Shown: positions 32,988 through 44,584 of the stretch, one piece after another
Numbering within the stretch: the first letter of the stretch is position 1
Layout: every line of letters starts with the position of its first letter
DNA from: Polydactylus sextarius
Lineage: Eukaryota; Chordata; Actinopteri; Polynemidae
Direction: 5' to 3'
Assembly: GCA_016801845.1 (NCBI GenBank)
Contig: CM028908.1
Coordinates: 26,606,547 to 26,670,546 of the forward strand
DNA length: 64,000 nucleotides
Made by a program: the position numbers and the translations under genes
The notes under the pieces: model-generated
The model's database searches: none
The model's input: only the letters and a program-made list of their open reading frames with translations
What the model was told of the DNA's origin: nothing

Positions 32988-34860
32988 ACAGACTCACCGT
33001 CCACGGCGTGGTATGCTGCGACAACAATAATAAAAACCACTTGGTTTATGTAGCACCTTCCAAAATACCCAAGGTCACAAGAGGTGGGTTGGGCGGTTAG
33101 TGACCAAATGTCTCAGTGAAAAGGTTTGACTTGAGATACTTTTAAAATCCACCCAGAGAAGACAACGTCATGTTTCAGTATCACGTGTGTTGAGCAGTTA
33201 TCATCAAGTTCACATGAACTGAGCCCTTCTCACTATACAATCATTATATTACTGTTTAGTTTATAACACATCTATTATTTCACATATTTCACTAAGACAC
33301 TAACACTATGTCACGAATGTGTAGGATGAAGATACTCACTCACTATAGGTTTGACATATTTAATCACTGTGTTTGTGGCAACTTCAGTTACTATGTTTGA
33401 CGTGATGTTAATGTCTAGTGTCGTTCCTGTGCTGCCTCACCTTCATATAAACTTGTTTGACTGCATATATCTGAGGTTTGATACCATGACAGGAGCAAAT
33501 AAACAAATATATTATGTTATTTTTTTAAAGCGCAGTAAGGAGTTAAAGCATAATGGTCTGGTGAAGTATAAAACTTTGTCGTATTAAAGGACAACCCCAA
33601 AAGAGGTCAAACATAAGAGCATTAGAAGTGTATATGACTTATGAAACATGAAAAGAGGGTTCAACATATGGTTAGAGAACCAGTTCAGACCTGTTTGATT
33701 GTCAGTCACAGCGTCGGGGACAATAAGAGATAAGGAAGTGATACATGATTGGTTCTGACATTGTGACTTTAAATTGTTTTTTTGACCCATCAGTGCTACA
33801 GGTGCAATTTTTGCTGCAACAATTTTTCCCCCCAAAAGCCAAAACCACCTTGAACTCTCTTTTTGATGTTGAGGGTCGGTGTTGAAAAGAGTGTATGTGG
33901 CTCAGTTATGGTTGAATTTGGAGAAAGGTCAGAAAAGGAGTCCAGGTAATTCTGTGAGGATGTGTCCTGAGACGAGGTTAATCCAGTGGTTTAAATGACA
34001 AGAGTTCCTAGATTTCCCAGTTTTCAAAGACTATTTTCTTAGTGTTACTTAGAGACAAGTATTGGGTGTTTCAGGGCCCGTTTCAGAAATTGCCGGGTTC
34101 AGTGAAAACTCAGGGTTAGTTGCATTAGAGTCTAAGGCAACTAACCCTGAGTTTTCACTAAACCTGCTTTGTGAAACAGGCCCCTGGTGCTTCAGTACAA
34201 AAACAAACAGACACAGAAACAAAATTTTCCCCCAAAAGCCATAACCACCTTTAGTTTAACCCCACGACACATGGACTTCCTTCTGTCCACCTGCTGTGCA
34301 ATATTCAATATATTTAATGTTACTGATAATACTGTCAAATATCTGTATATCATGCAATACCATTACTCTCACTGTCTTATACCCACCACTCATTACAAGT
34401 GATCATCATTACTGTGCAATATTTTTTTTCAACTCTTTTTATTTAGATGTTACAAGAAGAAAACTTACAGCACAGTGTGAACAATAGTGTCAACAATTCT
34501 TCTAAACCCATCCCCAGTCATCCTTTTTTTATGTTTATTTATTTATTGACACTCCTGTACAGTAGGTGGCGGTACGCACCAAAAGGAGATGTAAACCAGA
34601 CGAAAGCTCTGCCCGTCCTGGATTTTCTGGGTGGTGGCCGAGGGAAAGTTGACTAAGGTACTGGTTTGTAGTAGTGGGACTGGTACATCCAAGAGTCTGT
34701 GTAAATAAGAGACCTGATTAATGATATTGTGTTGGTGATGAGGGAGGTGGCACAAAGAGGAACTGAGAGAAAAAAAAAACTGTGGAAAAAGAAAACATAG
34801 ATGTTAACATCAGCCTGTCTAAAGCAGAAGGTGAAGGTATCGTTTGGATTAGAAATTAGA
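32988..34860 (+). repeat. Left arm of a large inverted repeat around gene 4
   Basis: About 1.87 kb whose reverse complement is 48040-49923. Outer end ACTCACCGTCCACGGCG; inner end at a pentanucleotide microsatellite. Open frames inside (for example 33351-33587) are shared by both arms but resemble no known protein. A palindromic MITE-like segment lies at 34073-34187. Confidence 0.88.
34073..34187. mobile_element. Palindromic foldback MITE-like segment
   Basis: Two ~50 bp halves are inverted: GGGCCCGTTTCAGAAA with AACTCAGGGTTAGTT pairs with AACTAACCCTGAGTT and GTGAAACAGGCCCC. The GGCCTGTTTCACAAAGCAGG word is common in fish foldback elements. Present in both inverted arms (right arm about 48711-48827). 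Confidence 0.7.
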
Positions 34861-34946
34861 ATAGAATAGAATAGAATAGAATAGAATAGAATAGAATAGA
34901 ATAGAATAGAATAGAATAGAATAGAATAGAATAGAATAGAATAGAA
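34857..34946. repeat. (AATAG)n pentanucleotide microsatellite
   Basis: About 17 units at the inner edge of the left arm. The complementary (TTCTA)n run is at 47990-48045 at the inner edge of the right arm. Just right of this run is a minus-strand retroposon-like 3' end (AGTCTTTTATTGTCATTGTA). Confidence 0.95.
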
Positions 34947-35945
34947 CAGTCTTTTATTGTCATTGTACAGTGGAGGTACAACCAAATTGAGGGTGCTCCC
35001 TCAGAGCCATCATGCACCACGAGACAGGCAGGAAAAACAAACATAAAGGTTGTCATAGGAAATAACACACACAACATAGGGTGAGAAACAATACAACATA
35101 TTAAAAAAGGGGTATTCTCTTAAAAGATAGACATAAAATTTGAAAAAAGAAGACAATTTGTAAAATTATAATATATATATACAACTGAAAGAGAACCACG
35201 AAATGTAAACTGTAAAAAACTCTAGAAAAGTGCAAGAAAAGTAGTGCAACAGAATAATATAGATTTATAAATATATGGAACTCAGAGTTAAATATCTGAG
35301 GAACAAGAGACAAAGTGACTGAGTCAGTGAAAACCTTGACAAGAGGCTGGAAACGTGAGGACGAAGTCATTATTTCTATGCTGAGAACTGGACACACTTA
35401 TCTTAACGGCACCTTTCTCCTTTTAGGAAAACACACAGTCAGCAGCCAGAAACAGCAACACGTTTTATTCTTCTGCAACAACAACAACAACAACTTTTTC
35501 ATCTTAGGACTTTAGTCTTGGAGGAAGTGACGGTACAACATGTTCTAGGGAAGAGAAAATGTTGTTGTTGTTGTTATTTTTAATTCCTGAAAGAAACTGG
35601 ACTGTACCAAACGATTTAATGACATGAAACAGTAGAGGCAGCAATGAGGATGTCAGCTGTTAAATACCAAAGAAGAAAGAAGAAACACCGTAGAAGAAGA
35701 AACACCGTAGAAGAAGTGTTTGAGTGGGTGGTGTCTGTGGACAGTGGTGGAGTCATTTAGTATCACAACCTCAGTGTTTGTTTTGTTTTGTTTGTTTGTT
35801 TGTTTGGTGCTCGGGTGAATGGGTGGATTGATAACTCGAATAGAGCCTTAAATCGGTTGAACTAGCATTTTTTTTTTTAATTTTTATTATTTTTTTTATT
35901 CGTCACCACCAGCAGTGTTTTATAAATGGCCTTGTTGTTTGTGCT
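34947..35945. other. Region upstream of gene 4
   Basis: No gene seen. Starts with a minus-strand retroposon tail (to about 35110), then AT-rich sequence, short AAC and TTG runs and poly-T. The ETS-like block found upstream of genes 3 and 5 is absent. Confidence 0.5.
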
Positions 35946-36003
35946 ATGAAGGCTCTTCTATGTTTCTTCTTTTTGATTGAAATAACAACAGGACATGGAC
36001 TCG
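35946..36003 (+). CDS. Gene 4 leader exon
   Basis: MKALLCFFFLIEITTGHGL with phase 1 donor GTGAGT. From TTCTATGTTTC onward it matches the gene 3 leader; the first codons and everything upstream do not, so the duplication breakpoint falls at or just after the ATG. Confidence 0.78.
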
Positions 36004-36576
36004 GTGAGTTGTTTAATGATTTGACAGTTTGTTGGTTCACACAGCGGCTGGTGTTGGTGTTTTATAGCGTTAGCTGTGTTAGCATTAGCATTAGCGGTGT
36101 TAGCCGTCACTAGTGTTTATTTGACATCAGTATTAAGTAGTAAAGTCGCTTCCCAGTGTAAAGAAATTGTTGTAACTCTCTGTTTTCACTATATTTATCA
36201 TTTTTACTCGGGACTAATACGTGATTGTGTCATTAAAGTCAACGTATAAACGGAGCAGGTTGTAGGCCTCATCCAGGCGTTAGCATCCGCTCACTGTTTA
36301 AACTTAAAACTAAACGTTTTCCTCTGAATTGATGGTCTTTTTTTCTATTTCTGACTGATTGTTGACAAACTTTCCTCACACTGATTTATATAACTATAAA
36401 TAGGCTAATTGTTGTTTTATCACCACTAACGCTTGATAACTAGCTGCTGTTTGCTCTCGTTCAAGGGAGTAGTTTGATGTTGACACGAACGTGCTGCAAG
36501 GCAGCTCTCCTGAAAGTTCATGTTTTTATTGATTTTTTTTTTTTTTTTTATTTGCTCATAGAGTTTGATGGTGCAG

Positions 36577-36627
<51 letters not shown>

Positions 36628-37783
36628 AAGTCACACTGACTCCAGTGGACCCACTGGGTTTTTAGATCGAAATAAAATTACTTAAGGAGCCTAAGTCACA
36701 TCCATCTACCTCAGGTCCACAGATCCACTGATCATAAAAATTATGAACAAGAGACAATGGAGATATCACAAATATCTCCTGGTCCCATTTGAAATGTGTC
36801 CTGGTTTTAACATGTGATGTTAGTGAATGTTAAAGATAATGTTTGACATGGAGAGAGTCTGTTTAGTGACAGGCAGCAAACGTTACTGTAGGTTTAGTGT
36901 GAGACCACGTAGCGACTACAACGCTGGTCTGGCTACATTTACGTCAGCTGACGTTAGCTTAACAGCAGCTACAACATATGTATGATCCAGGGTAGAAGTA
37001 AAGTGGATTTGAAAATAATATTTTTTATCTCCTTTCACTGCAATAGGGAGTCTAAGTCACGCCCCTTCCGGTGGATCCATTGGGTCCATAGATCGAAAAA
37101 AAAATGACATTGCCGTGAACGGAGAGATAACAATTATGTATCTTAATTTATATGACAACAATCAGTGTGAGTCAAGACTATGTTTGTGGTGTAATTGTTG
37201 ATTTATCTGCGTAACTGGTTCGACTACAAACCAAACAGTCTGGTAGGTGACGTCACGTCACAGTTTCTCTTCCCGGCTGAAGAGAGAACGAGGAGCAGGT
37301 GATAAAACTGACCAGGTCAGATATTTTCCTAGGTTAGCGTAGCTGCTGTTAAGCTAACGTTAGCTGACGTAAATGTAGCCAGACCAGCGTTGTAGTCGCT
37401 ACGTGGTCTCACACTAAACCTACAGTAACGTTTGCTGCCTGTCACTAAACAGACTCTCTCCATGTCAAACATTATCTTTAACATTCACTAACATCACATG
37501 TGAAAACCAGGACACGTTTCAAACGGGACCAGAAGATATTTTTTTTCTCTCCATAGACGCTAGTTCATAATTTTTACGATCAGAGGACCCGTGGACCAGA
37601 GGTAGATGGATGTGACTTATGTTGCCTCTACACTGTGTGATTCCAGTTCTCTGCCTCTGCTCTCGTTAAAGTTAACTTGAAGTGTTATGCGTCTTTTCTG
37701 TGGAAGTGAACTGCCAGTCAAGATCACACAGTTTGACCAGTCGACTGTCTGAAGACTGAGATCAATTAATTAAATGAATAAAG

Positions 37784-37838
<55 letters not shown>

Positions 37839-40800
37839 CGGTTCTTTGTGGAATAGTTTGGCTGCTCCTGCTATACTGCATGAGAACGATGACTTGTGTA
37901 ATAATGTGAAGCGACCTCCTTAAGCAGTTTTCCTTTAATTTGGCTCCATTTGGAAAGTAATTATTACACCTGTCTGAGATTGAAATCAGTGATTTAAACA
38001 GGAGAAACAACTCAAGCTAAAACTGCCACAAAAAACTAATCTGGAACAGTGTAGTTATGTGATGTTGTTGCAGGTTGTGCTGCTGTTGAACCGTATCGTG
38101 TTAAACTGATGGTTGTTTCTGTTATTTTGTCCAAAGAACAGATGGTCAACGATGTAACACTGTCACAGTTTGCTGCTTGTAAACTGGTGGAGTCATTGAA
38201 GTGACACGTCAGTGTTACCTGATGTGTTGTTGAACCTGATTCTTCTCTATTTAAACATAAAGATTAAATGTGTTTCTTCTTTCAGGTCCAGTCAGAGTGG
38301 TTGTACCAGACGGGGATGACGTCATCTTACCCTGCTCTCTGAACACCACAGTGGATCTTGAAGGAAAGTTCTTTGACTGGGTGAAAAGTCGTCACACTGA
38401 TCATACTGAGGTCTTCCTGTACCACAATGGAATTCATTACAATAACGGACGTTCAGGTCAGGATCCACGGTTCAGAGGACGAGTCTCGTTCTTTCCAGAA
38501 GAACTGAGGAACAGCAACGCCTCCATAAAGATCCACAAGACAAAGATACAGGACAGTGGAATCTACAGCTGCATTTTCCCACAATTTAATGAACAAGAAT
38601 TCAAGATTGAGCTCGTTGTTGGTGAGAACTTTGATAAAACACTGAATTTATTTTTCTGCCGTCGTCTGAGTTCATGTCTGACTCCAGCTGCTGTTTCTTG
38701 TCCATTCAGTCTGATTTAACCACTGACAATGAGCAACAGGTTGAAAGTAGAACCATCACATCAGTAATTTAATATCAACAAGCTTCACTGTTCTTCACTT
38801 CATAGTCACTTTGGATAAAAGTATCTGACAGATGAGTAAGTAATTGATCACAACTGAAACTACAAGATCATTCAGATCAGTGACATCATCACCACCTGAT
38901 CTGAACTGAAAGATACTTTTCTATTAATTAGAAGAATAAAAAGTTTAATGTGCAGCTTTTTCAGGCACATTATGACTGTGGACCTGGTTGGTTTGTGGGA
39001 CTCCTGAGGCAGCCGGTGGGTACCGGTTGGCCGAGCGATGTGTGGCCCGGCGGTTGCGAAGGCAAAAACTCAGGTGTGGGGGGAGTTCAGGGAAGCCATG
39101 GACTTTCAGTCGATCTCGAAGAAATTCTGGCAAACTGTCCCGGTCTCAGGAGTGGGAAGCACCGCAGCGTCCACACTGTCCTCAGTGTGGATGTGGAGCT
39201 GCTGACCACAACTGAGAACGTAGTCGGGCGGTGGAGAGAAAACTTTAAGGATCTTCTCAATTCCACCAACACGTATTCAGAGAGTTGGGCTCAGAGTTGG
39301 GTTCACCCATCACGGGGGCTGAGGTCGCTGAGGCAGTTAAGTAACTGCAGCGGCAGCTCCCCGGGGTGGATGAGATCTGCCCTGACTACCTTAAGGCTCT
39401 GGATGTTGTAGGGCTGTCTTAGGTGACACGTCTCTGCAGCATTGCGTGGACAACGGGGACGGTGCCTCTGGAATGGCAGACCAGGGTGGTGGTTCCCATC
39501 TTTAAGAAGGGAACCAGAGGGTGTGTTCCAATTACAGAGGAATCACACTGCTCATCCTCCCTGGGAAAGTCTACGTCAGGGTACTAGAGAGGAGAGTCGG
39601 GCTGATTGTTGAACCACGGATTCAGGAGGAACAATGCGGTTTTCACCCTGGTCATGGAACAACCAACCAGCTCTATACCTTGAGGAGGCTGCTGGAGGGA
39701 GCATGGGAGTTTGCTCAACCTGTCCACATGTGCTTTGTGAATTTGGAGAAGGCTTACGACCGCGTTCCTCGGGGAATCCTCTGGGCGGTGCTCTGGGAGT
39801 ATGGGGTCTCCGGTCTCTGTGCTGTCGGTCAGAGCCTGGTCTGTATTGCCGGTAATGAGTCGGACTCGTTCCCGGCGGGTGTTGAACTTTGCCAGGGCTG
39901 AACTTTATCACTGGTCCTGATCATTATTTTAATGGACAGGATTTCTAGGCGCAGCTTAGGGACGGAGGGTGTCTTGCTCAGTGGCCTCAGAATCCTGTCT
40001 CTGCTTTTTGCAGATAACGTGGTTCTCTTGGCATCATCGAGCACCGACCTTCAGCACTGGGGTGGTTTGCTACCGAGTGTGAAGCGGCCGGGATGAGAAT
40101 CAGTACCTCCAAGTCCGAGGCCATGGTTCTCGACCGGAAAAGGGTCTAGTGCCCACTCTGGGTTGGTGCCTCAAGTGGAGGAGTTCAAGTATCTCGGGGT
40201 CTTGTTCACGACTGATGGGAAATCAGAGCAGGAGATGGACCGATGGATCGGGGCAGTGTGCATTGATGCGGACGCTGCTCTGGTCTGTTGTGGTGAAGAG
40301 GGAGCTGAACCGTAAGGAGATGTTCTCAATTTACTGTCCATGTACGTTTTGACCCTCACTAATGGTCACGAGCACGAATGAATACAAGCGGCCAAAATGA
40401 GTTTCCTCTGTAGGTTGGCCAGGCTCAGCCTTAGATATAGGGTGTGAAGCTCAGACATCTGAGAGGGACTCAGGGTAGACTTGACTGATTGAATCTCAGT
40501 AATTTCTTCAACCATCAACTGTCACATTACCATTTTTATTTCTAGTGTTGTAATTGTCTCATATAATCTGTTGTTCACAGGTGCAGCTCCAAGACCATCT
40601 GTTGCAATACTTAATCACACCAAAGACTGGTCACTGCTTCAGTGTAAAGTTCAAGGAGCTTCACCACAACCAGATGTTCAGTGGCAGGACAGTGATGGAA
40701 ACAATCTGACTGCTGAGGAGCCACAGGTCACAACAGATGGAGAACGATACGATGTTATCGTCAATGTTACTGTGACCGAGACGGACAAATATCGATGTGT

Positions 40801-42405
40801 ATGTACACAGAAGGAAATCGACCATCAGACTAATTCTACGATCTACGTGTATATTCATGGTCAGTGATGTTTTAATCTTATTTTATTTATTTGTTTATTT
40901 ATTTATTTGTCATCACCAACCATCTGCACAGGTTGCTGTAGTAACCACGTAGGTGTCAGTATCTACGTAGCCACGTCTCTCTGGATGTGATGATGTTATT
41001 GTGTGTTATGTTGTCAGTGACTCTAAAGACAGTTTGAAATGTGGTTTGAGCAGCCAGAGCGTCCAGACTGAGACACATCTGTAGAGATCAGACTGGAATC
41101 ACATTTCAAACCAACTCCACATGTGGTTTGGACCTGATTTACAAAAATCACATTTCATGGGTTTTTTCTGTGCAGACTTTATAAACTCAATGTGGATGTG
41201 ACACAAACACATTTGATCTTGAAGTTGAATATGGACACACTAGTCGTTCTCTCTGTGCAGGTTATAACCAGTGTGTTGAACATAACACAGTACGTACACT
41301 TACACTCTGATTGTTTTCTGTCTTCAGAGAAACTCACTGGATCCACCAAAACTACCTGGTGGTTGTTTGTAGTTGGGTTGTTTGCTGGAGTTGTTGCTCT
41401 GTGTTTCTTGTTCATCAAAAAACACAGAAACCTATACAGAGGTAAGTTTAAATCCTTGATTGTATGAACATATTCATGATGTGTCACATCAACATAACAG
41501 ATAATTAAATGTGTTTCATATCCAGAGTCTCAGCATCTTTTATCTTCTGAGACAGAAACTGTTGTTGGTTTTTACATCCAGTGCAGATGAACTGAGAACA
41601 CACTCTGTGTATGAGGCCTCTGGTTTTAAGACTCAAACCAACAAGTGACGCTTCAGTGTTTTTATCTCCAAACCTGCTTTTATAAAAACAAAGTGGCTGA
41701 GAAACAGTCAGACATGTTTTCACCTCCACATGGAAGTTAAAGTAACACTCACTGGAACTGGTGGATTAAGTGAATATTCAACAGAGAAAATGAAAACACC
41801 TGACATCAACTCATTTATCAATATACATGACATTTTGTTGAAATTTAACTGAACAAAAGGTTTAAAAGATGATGGAGAAATCAACTTGTGTTTGTGTCGA
41901 CCTCCAAACTTCTTTGTGTATAAATAAGAGTTTATTTTATGTAACATGAACTTTTGTTTTCTTTTCTTCAGGTCCTGGTGTGAAGATGAGATCTGATCTC
42001 AGACCTGCAGATGCTGAACCAAATGAGAGAAACCAGTTCATCTCACCTCCAGAAGGTCTGTGGTTGGATCTCAGTCCTGATTTCCTCCTGTAGAAGTTTA
42101 CAAGTTACTGAAGCTGTGAAACTGCCTGTGATGTGATATCATCCTCTGTTTGATCGTGTGTGTGATGTGTGAATGAGACTCGTTGTGTAAAACACTTTGA
42201 GTCCACATGAAAACTAGAAAAGTCTTTTTTAAATGTAGTCCAGTCATTTAGTGTGTGACACTTACAATGGTCAGTGGTTGTAATTATTGACTTTGTTGTT
42301 TGTAATTTATACTTTTCTTTTCTTTTCTTTTCTTCAGGTGTTGATGAGGAGATAAATGGATCTGATCACAGACCTTCAGGAAATGAATCAAACGGTATCA
42401 TTTAA
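35946..42405 (+). CDS. Gene 4: V-C-TM butyrophilin/B7-like membrane protein
   Basis: Predicted exons: 35946-36003 (leader), 38286-38621 (V), 40581-40859 (C), 41328-41441 (TM), 41972-42055 (tail), 42338-42405 (tail, TAA). They assemble in phase 1 to 312 residues: leader 1-19, V 20-131, C 132-224, TM exon 225-262, tail 263-312. This is the simplest and most canonical member, with the two-Ig layout of butyrophilin/B7 proteins but no B30.2. Homology to gene 3 starts inside the leader exon, so its promoter is not the family promoter. The introns carry a foldback element and a LINE fragment, and the whole gene sits between inverted repeat arms. The tail lacks ITIM/ITAM; its only tyrosine is in the juxtamembrane RNLYR. 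Function is inferred from family resemblance only. Confidence 0.68.
36579..36622. repeat. (AT)n microsatellite
   Basis: About 22 AT units, close to the left edge of the foldback element. Confidence 0.95.
36693..37619. mobile_element. Foldback element with ~280 bp inverted arms
   Basis: Left arm 36693-36972 and right arm 37340-37619 are reverse complements with few mismatches: outer AAGTCACATCCATCTACCTC pairs with GAGGTAGATGGATGTGACTT, inner GCTAACGTTAGCTGACG-type words pair too. About 370 bp of spacer. No transposase. It lies in gene 4 intron 1. Confidence 0.85.
37785..37837. repeat. (CTG)n trinucleotide repeat
   Basis: About 17 CTG units in gene 4 intron 1; CAG on the minus strand gives a spurious poly-Ala frame. 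Confidence 0.95.
38286..38621 (+). CDS. Gene 4 V-set exon
   Basis: A 336 bp phase 1-1 exon nearly identical to 24884: GPVRVVVPDGDDVILPCSLN, TTVDLEGKFFDWVKS, EVFLYHNGIHYNNGRS, then the invariant second half to DSGIYSCIF and IELVVG. Donor GTGAGA. Confidence 0.92.
38981..40477 (+). mobile_element. Non-LTR retrotransposon (LINE) fragment in gene 4 intron 2
   Basis: The paralogous intron (28495 onward) reads continuously from ATTATGACTGTG to ACTTGACTGATTG; here ~1.5 kb intervenes. It encodes broken reverse transcriptase: NYRGITLLILPGKVYVRVLE, EEQCGFHPGHGTTNQLYTL, FVNLEKAYDRVPR, and later LFADNVVLLASS (40007-40038) in another frame, where the catalytic FADD is FADN. Frameshifts and stops show it is dead. 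Clade not certain; both ends are truncated and no clean target duplication is visible. Part of it (39159-39613) recurs at 59731-60178. Confidence 0.8.
40581..40859 (+). CDS. Gene 4 C-type Ig exon
   Basis: A 279 bp phase 1-1 exon: GAAPRPSVAILNHTKDWSLL, QCKVQGASPQPDVQW, then KYRCVCTQKE with one extra Cys after the canonical F-strand Cys. Donor GTCAGT. Confidence 0.9.
41328..41441 (+). CDS. Gene 4 transmembrane exon
   Basis: 114 bp, phase 1-1. EKLTGSTKTT stalk, WWLFVVGLFAGVVALCFLFI span, KKHRNLYR boundary. Uncharged span. Confidence 0.88.
41972..42055 (+). CDS. Gene 4 first tail exon
   Basis: GPGVKMRSDLRPADAEPNER then NQFISPPE and donor GTCTGT. Unspliced, the frame reaches TAG at 42091 after GLWLDLSPDFLL. 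Confidence 0.75.
42338..42405 (+). CDS. Gene 4 second tail exon and stop
   Basis: GVDEEINGSDHRPSGNESNG then II and TAA at 42403-42405, the same terminal N-x-I-I-stop as in gene 5. Confidence 0.72.
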
Positions 42406-42427
42406 AATAGTTTCCACCTCTGACCAC

Positions 42428-42785
42428 TAGGAATGTCCGATATTGAATTTTTGTCGATATCAGATATGCAGATATTGTCCAAGCACTGAATTTCCCATTC
42501 CGATATCAACCGATACGATATATGCAGGCGTTTTCTCCAAAACAGGAACACGGCACACTGTTGTTGTTGTTTTGCCTCCAGTCTCGGTTTGATGAGGTCA
42601 TCAATTACGCGCCGGTAAACGTCTCAGAACCCACAAACATTTATTCCAGCACTTTTGGTGAAATCCAGGCATTACGTTATCGGGTTTTTATTATCAGAGG
42701 AAAAACCGATAACGATCCTTACAGATATTACATAATTATGCTAATATCGAAAGTACCGGTCGGCCGATATTATCGGACATCCCTA
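42428..42785. mobile_element. hAT-like MITE just after gene 4
   Basis: Same element at the same site as 30453-30775, with octamers CTGACCAC and CCGACCAC at its edges. It keeps about 35 bp that the gene 3 copy has lost near its left end. The shared site means insertion came before the gene 3/gene 4 duplication. Confidence 0.75.
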
Positions 42786-42969
42786 CCGACCACATAACTT
42801 TTCAGCTTTGAATGTTTCCTGTGTTTGTCTCCTCAGATCTAAATATGCAATAATTTCACTTCTTTTCCAAATCTTTGATTATTTTAAAACATAGGAAACA
42901 ACAGGTTTAAGACAGCAAAACATTGAACGTCAAACTTCCATCAGTGTCGTACAGTTTTTATCTTAGAAT

Positions 42970-44030
42970 CAACTAAACAACAAAATTGATAATTGATTAA
43001 TCTGCCACTTTATTACTTTGATCTAATCGATTATTAATTAAAGACAGAAACCACATTTCTGTCCTTTTAAACAACTTGCCAAATAAAACAAAGCAAATGT
43101 TACAAAACAAACAAACATACATTTGTTTTATAAAGTGCACATAAACTACAATACGTTTATATTTTTCTCAACAGAAAAACCTTTGAAAGTCTTCCATTTA
43201 AAAAGGAGCCAAATTAATTAAACAAACAAAAACATAAAATAAGTAATAATAGTAATAAAATGAGTTTAAGTTTGTAGCTCAACGGTTTTTTAACGTTATT
43301 TATACTAAAGTGTCTCTCCAACCCAAATAGCTTTAAATAGCTTTTATTAGTGGCCCGGCTACATTGATCCATTATGAAACAAACCAGAGATGTTTCTGTC
43401 TGTTACATTTGTTTAGACTTTAGTAACCGTGTGTTTTCTCCATCAAAACTGAGTCAAACCTGCTGGAGACCGACACATCATCAGCCCCGAGCTGTTTGAG
43501 GAGACGCAAACAAAAGAGCTGGTGTGTTGAACTCATGTCTATATCAACCCAGAACTACTAAGTTTGTAACACTTTAAAAATGAATACACAGCTTCGTTAA
43601 ACGATCGGATTACTCCTCGTTAGCAAAAGATTAAAAGCACATGGACACAACGGATCGACGTATCCGGCTTTGGATTCATGAAGCTACGTACTGTGAGTTG
43701 CCTTCATCCACGGCGCCGACGTGTTTCCACTTCAGGTGCTCGCACTGTGATGTTGTGATGTTGTGCTATCGTGCCATATGAGGTCAGCGCTGCACATTTT
43801 ACAGCTGACTGTCTTCTTTGAAGGCTTTAATGTACTTTTGATGATTTGGGGTTGTGCACTTTTCTCCGTTGTATCATTAACCTCCACATGTTTCTCCAGT
43901 GAACTGTTTGTAGTGCCTGACTCCATTTTTAAAAATATTTCCTTCAGGGAAGGTAGACGGCAGCATCATGTAAACTGTACGTGCCATTGGCTGGTTTACT
44001 GCCACCACCTGAGACATTAGGTGTTGCAGC
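42970..44030 (-). mobile_element. hAT element with perfect 8 bp target duplication
   Basis: CTTAGAAT occurs at 42962-42969 and 44031-44038. The gene 5 3' UTR has the empty site ATCTTAGAATAAAATAATAG (58554-58573). The left end CAACTAAACAAC with GATTAATCTG and the right end read inward GCTGCAACACC recall fish hAT elements starting GGCTGCAACTAA. On the minus strand, 43732-43926 encodes TVSCKMCSADLIWHDSTTSQ, resembling a BED zinc finger (CxxC then His) of hAT transposases; the rest of the transposase is missing. Confidence 0.8.
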
Positions 44031-44584
44031 CTTAGAATAAAATAATAGATGATCATAGATAAAGTGCCAAAACCATCAGGTTTACATCAGTATAGAATAA
44101 ATAAACACCAAAGCTGCAGAGTTCAACAGAAACTGAACAGATGAAGATGAAGTCAAACATCATCATTTAATTTTCTCCAGAAAATGAGACTGATGATTTA
44201 ATCAGTGAGACTTTTATAAAGAGATAAAACAGAGACATAAAATATAGTGATGTTTGTGGGTCAAAGACCGAGGATCAATAAGGGAACATCGTCTTTAATA
44301 ATCAGGTAAATATCAGACCAGCAGACATTTTGATCTCAGTTTTAGATGAACATCTGTTGTTTGTGCCTTAAAACATTAAAACATCAGACGACTGAAGGGA
44401 TGTTTATTTATATAATGACAATAGAGAAACAGAGAGAAGACAATCAAACTGTATTTATATATTTGTAGCCATTTATTTTTCTTGTAAACCTAATATTACT
44501 CTTCATCATGTTACAATGTCTTTATTTGATCTACTGAGTGTGATCTTTCATTCAGTGTTTTCACGTGTAGTAGTGTACTACACC
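44031..44584 (+). other. Gene 4 3' UTR continuation
   Basis: Family 3' UTR interrupted by the hAT element resumes here, with AATAAA at 44036-44041 formed partly from the target duplication. Confidence 0.5.

Noticed and set aside
33351..33587. Open frame repeated in both inverted arms (also at 49326-49562, minus)
   Set aside because: Conserved only because the arms are recent copies; no domain and a hydrophobic low-information composition.
37785..37837. Poly-alanine/poly-glutamine protein
   Set aside because: Intronic CTG repeat with no coding context.
39521..39901. Long + strand open frame as a host gene
   Set aside because: It is reverse transcriptase from a broken LINE (NYRGIT, EKAYDRVPR motifs).
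43763..44020. Plus-strand open frame as a membrane protein
   Set aside because: Antisense shadow of a hAT transposase remnant.
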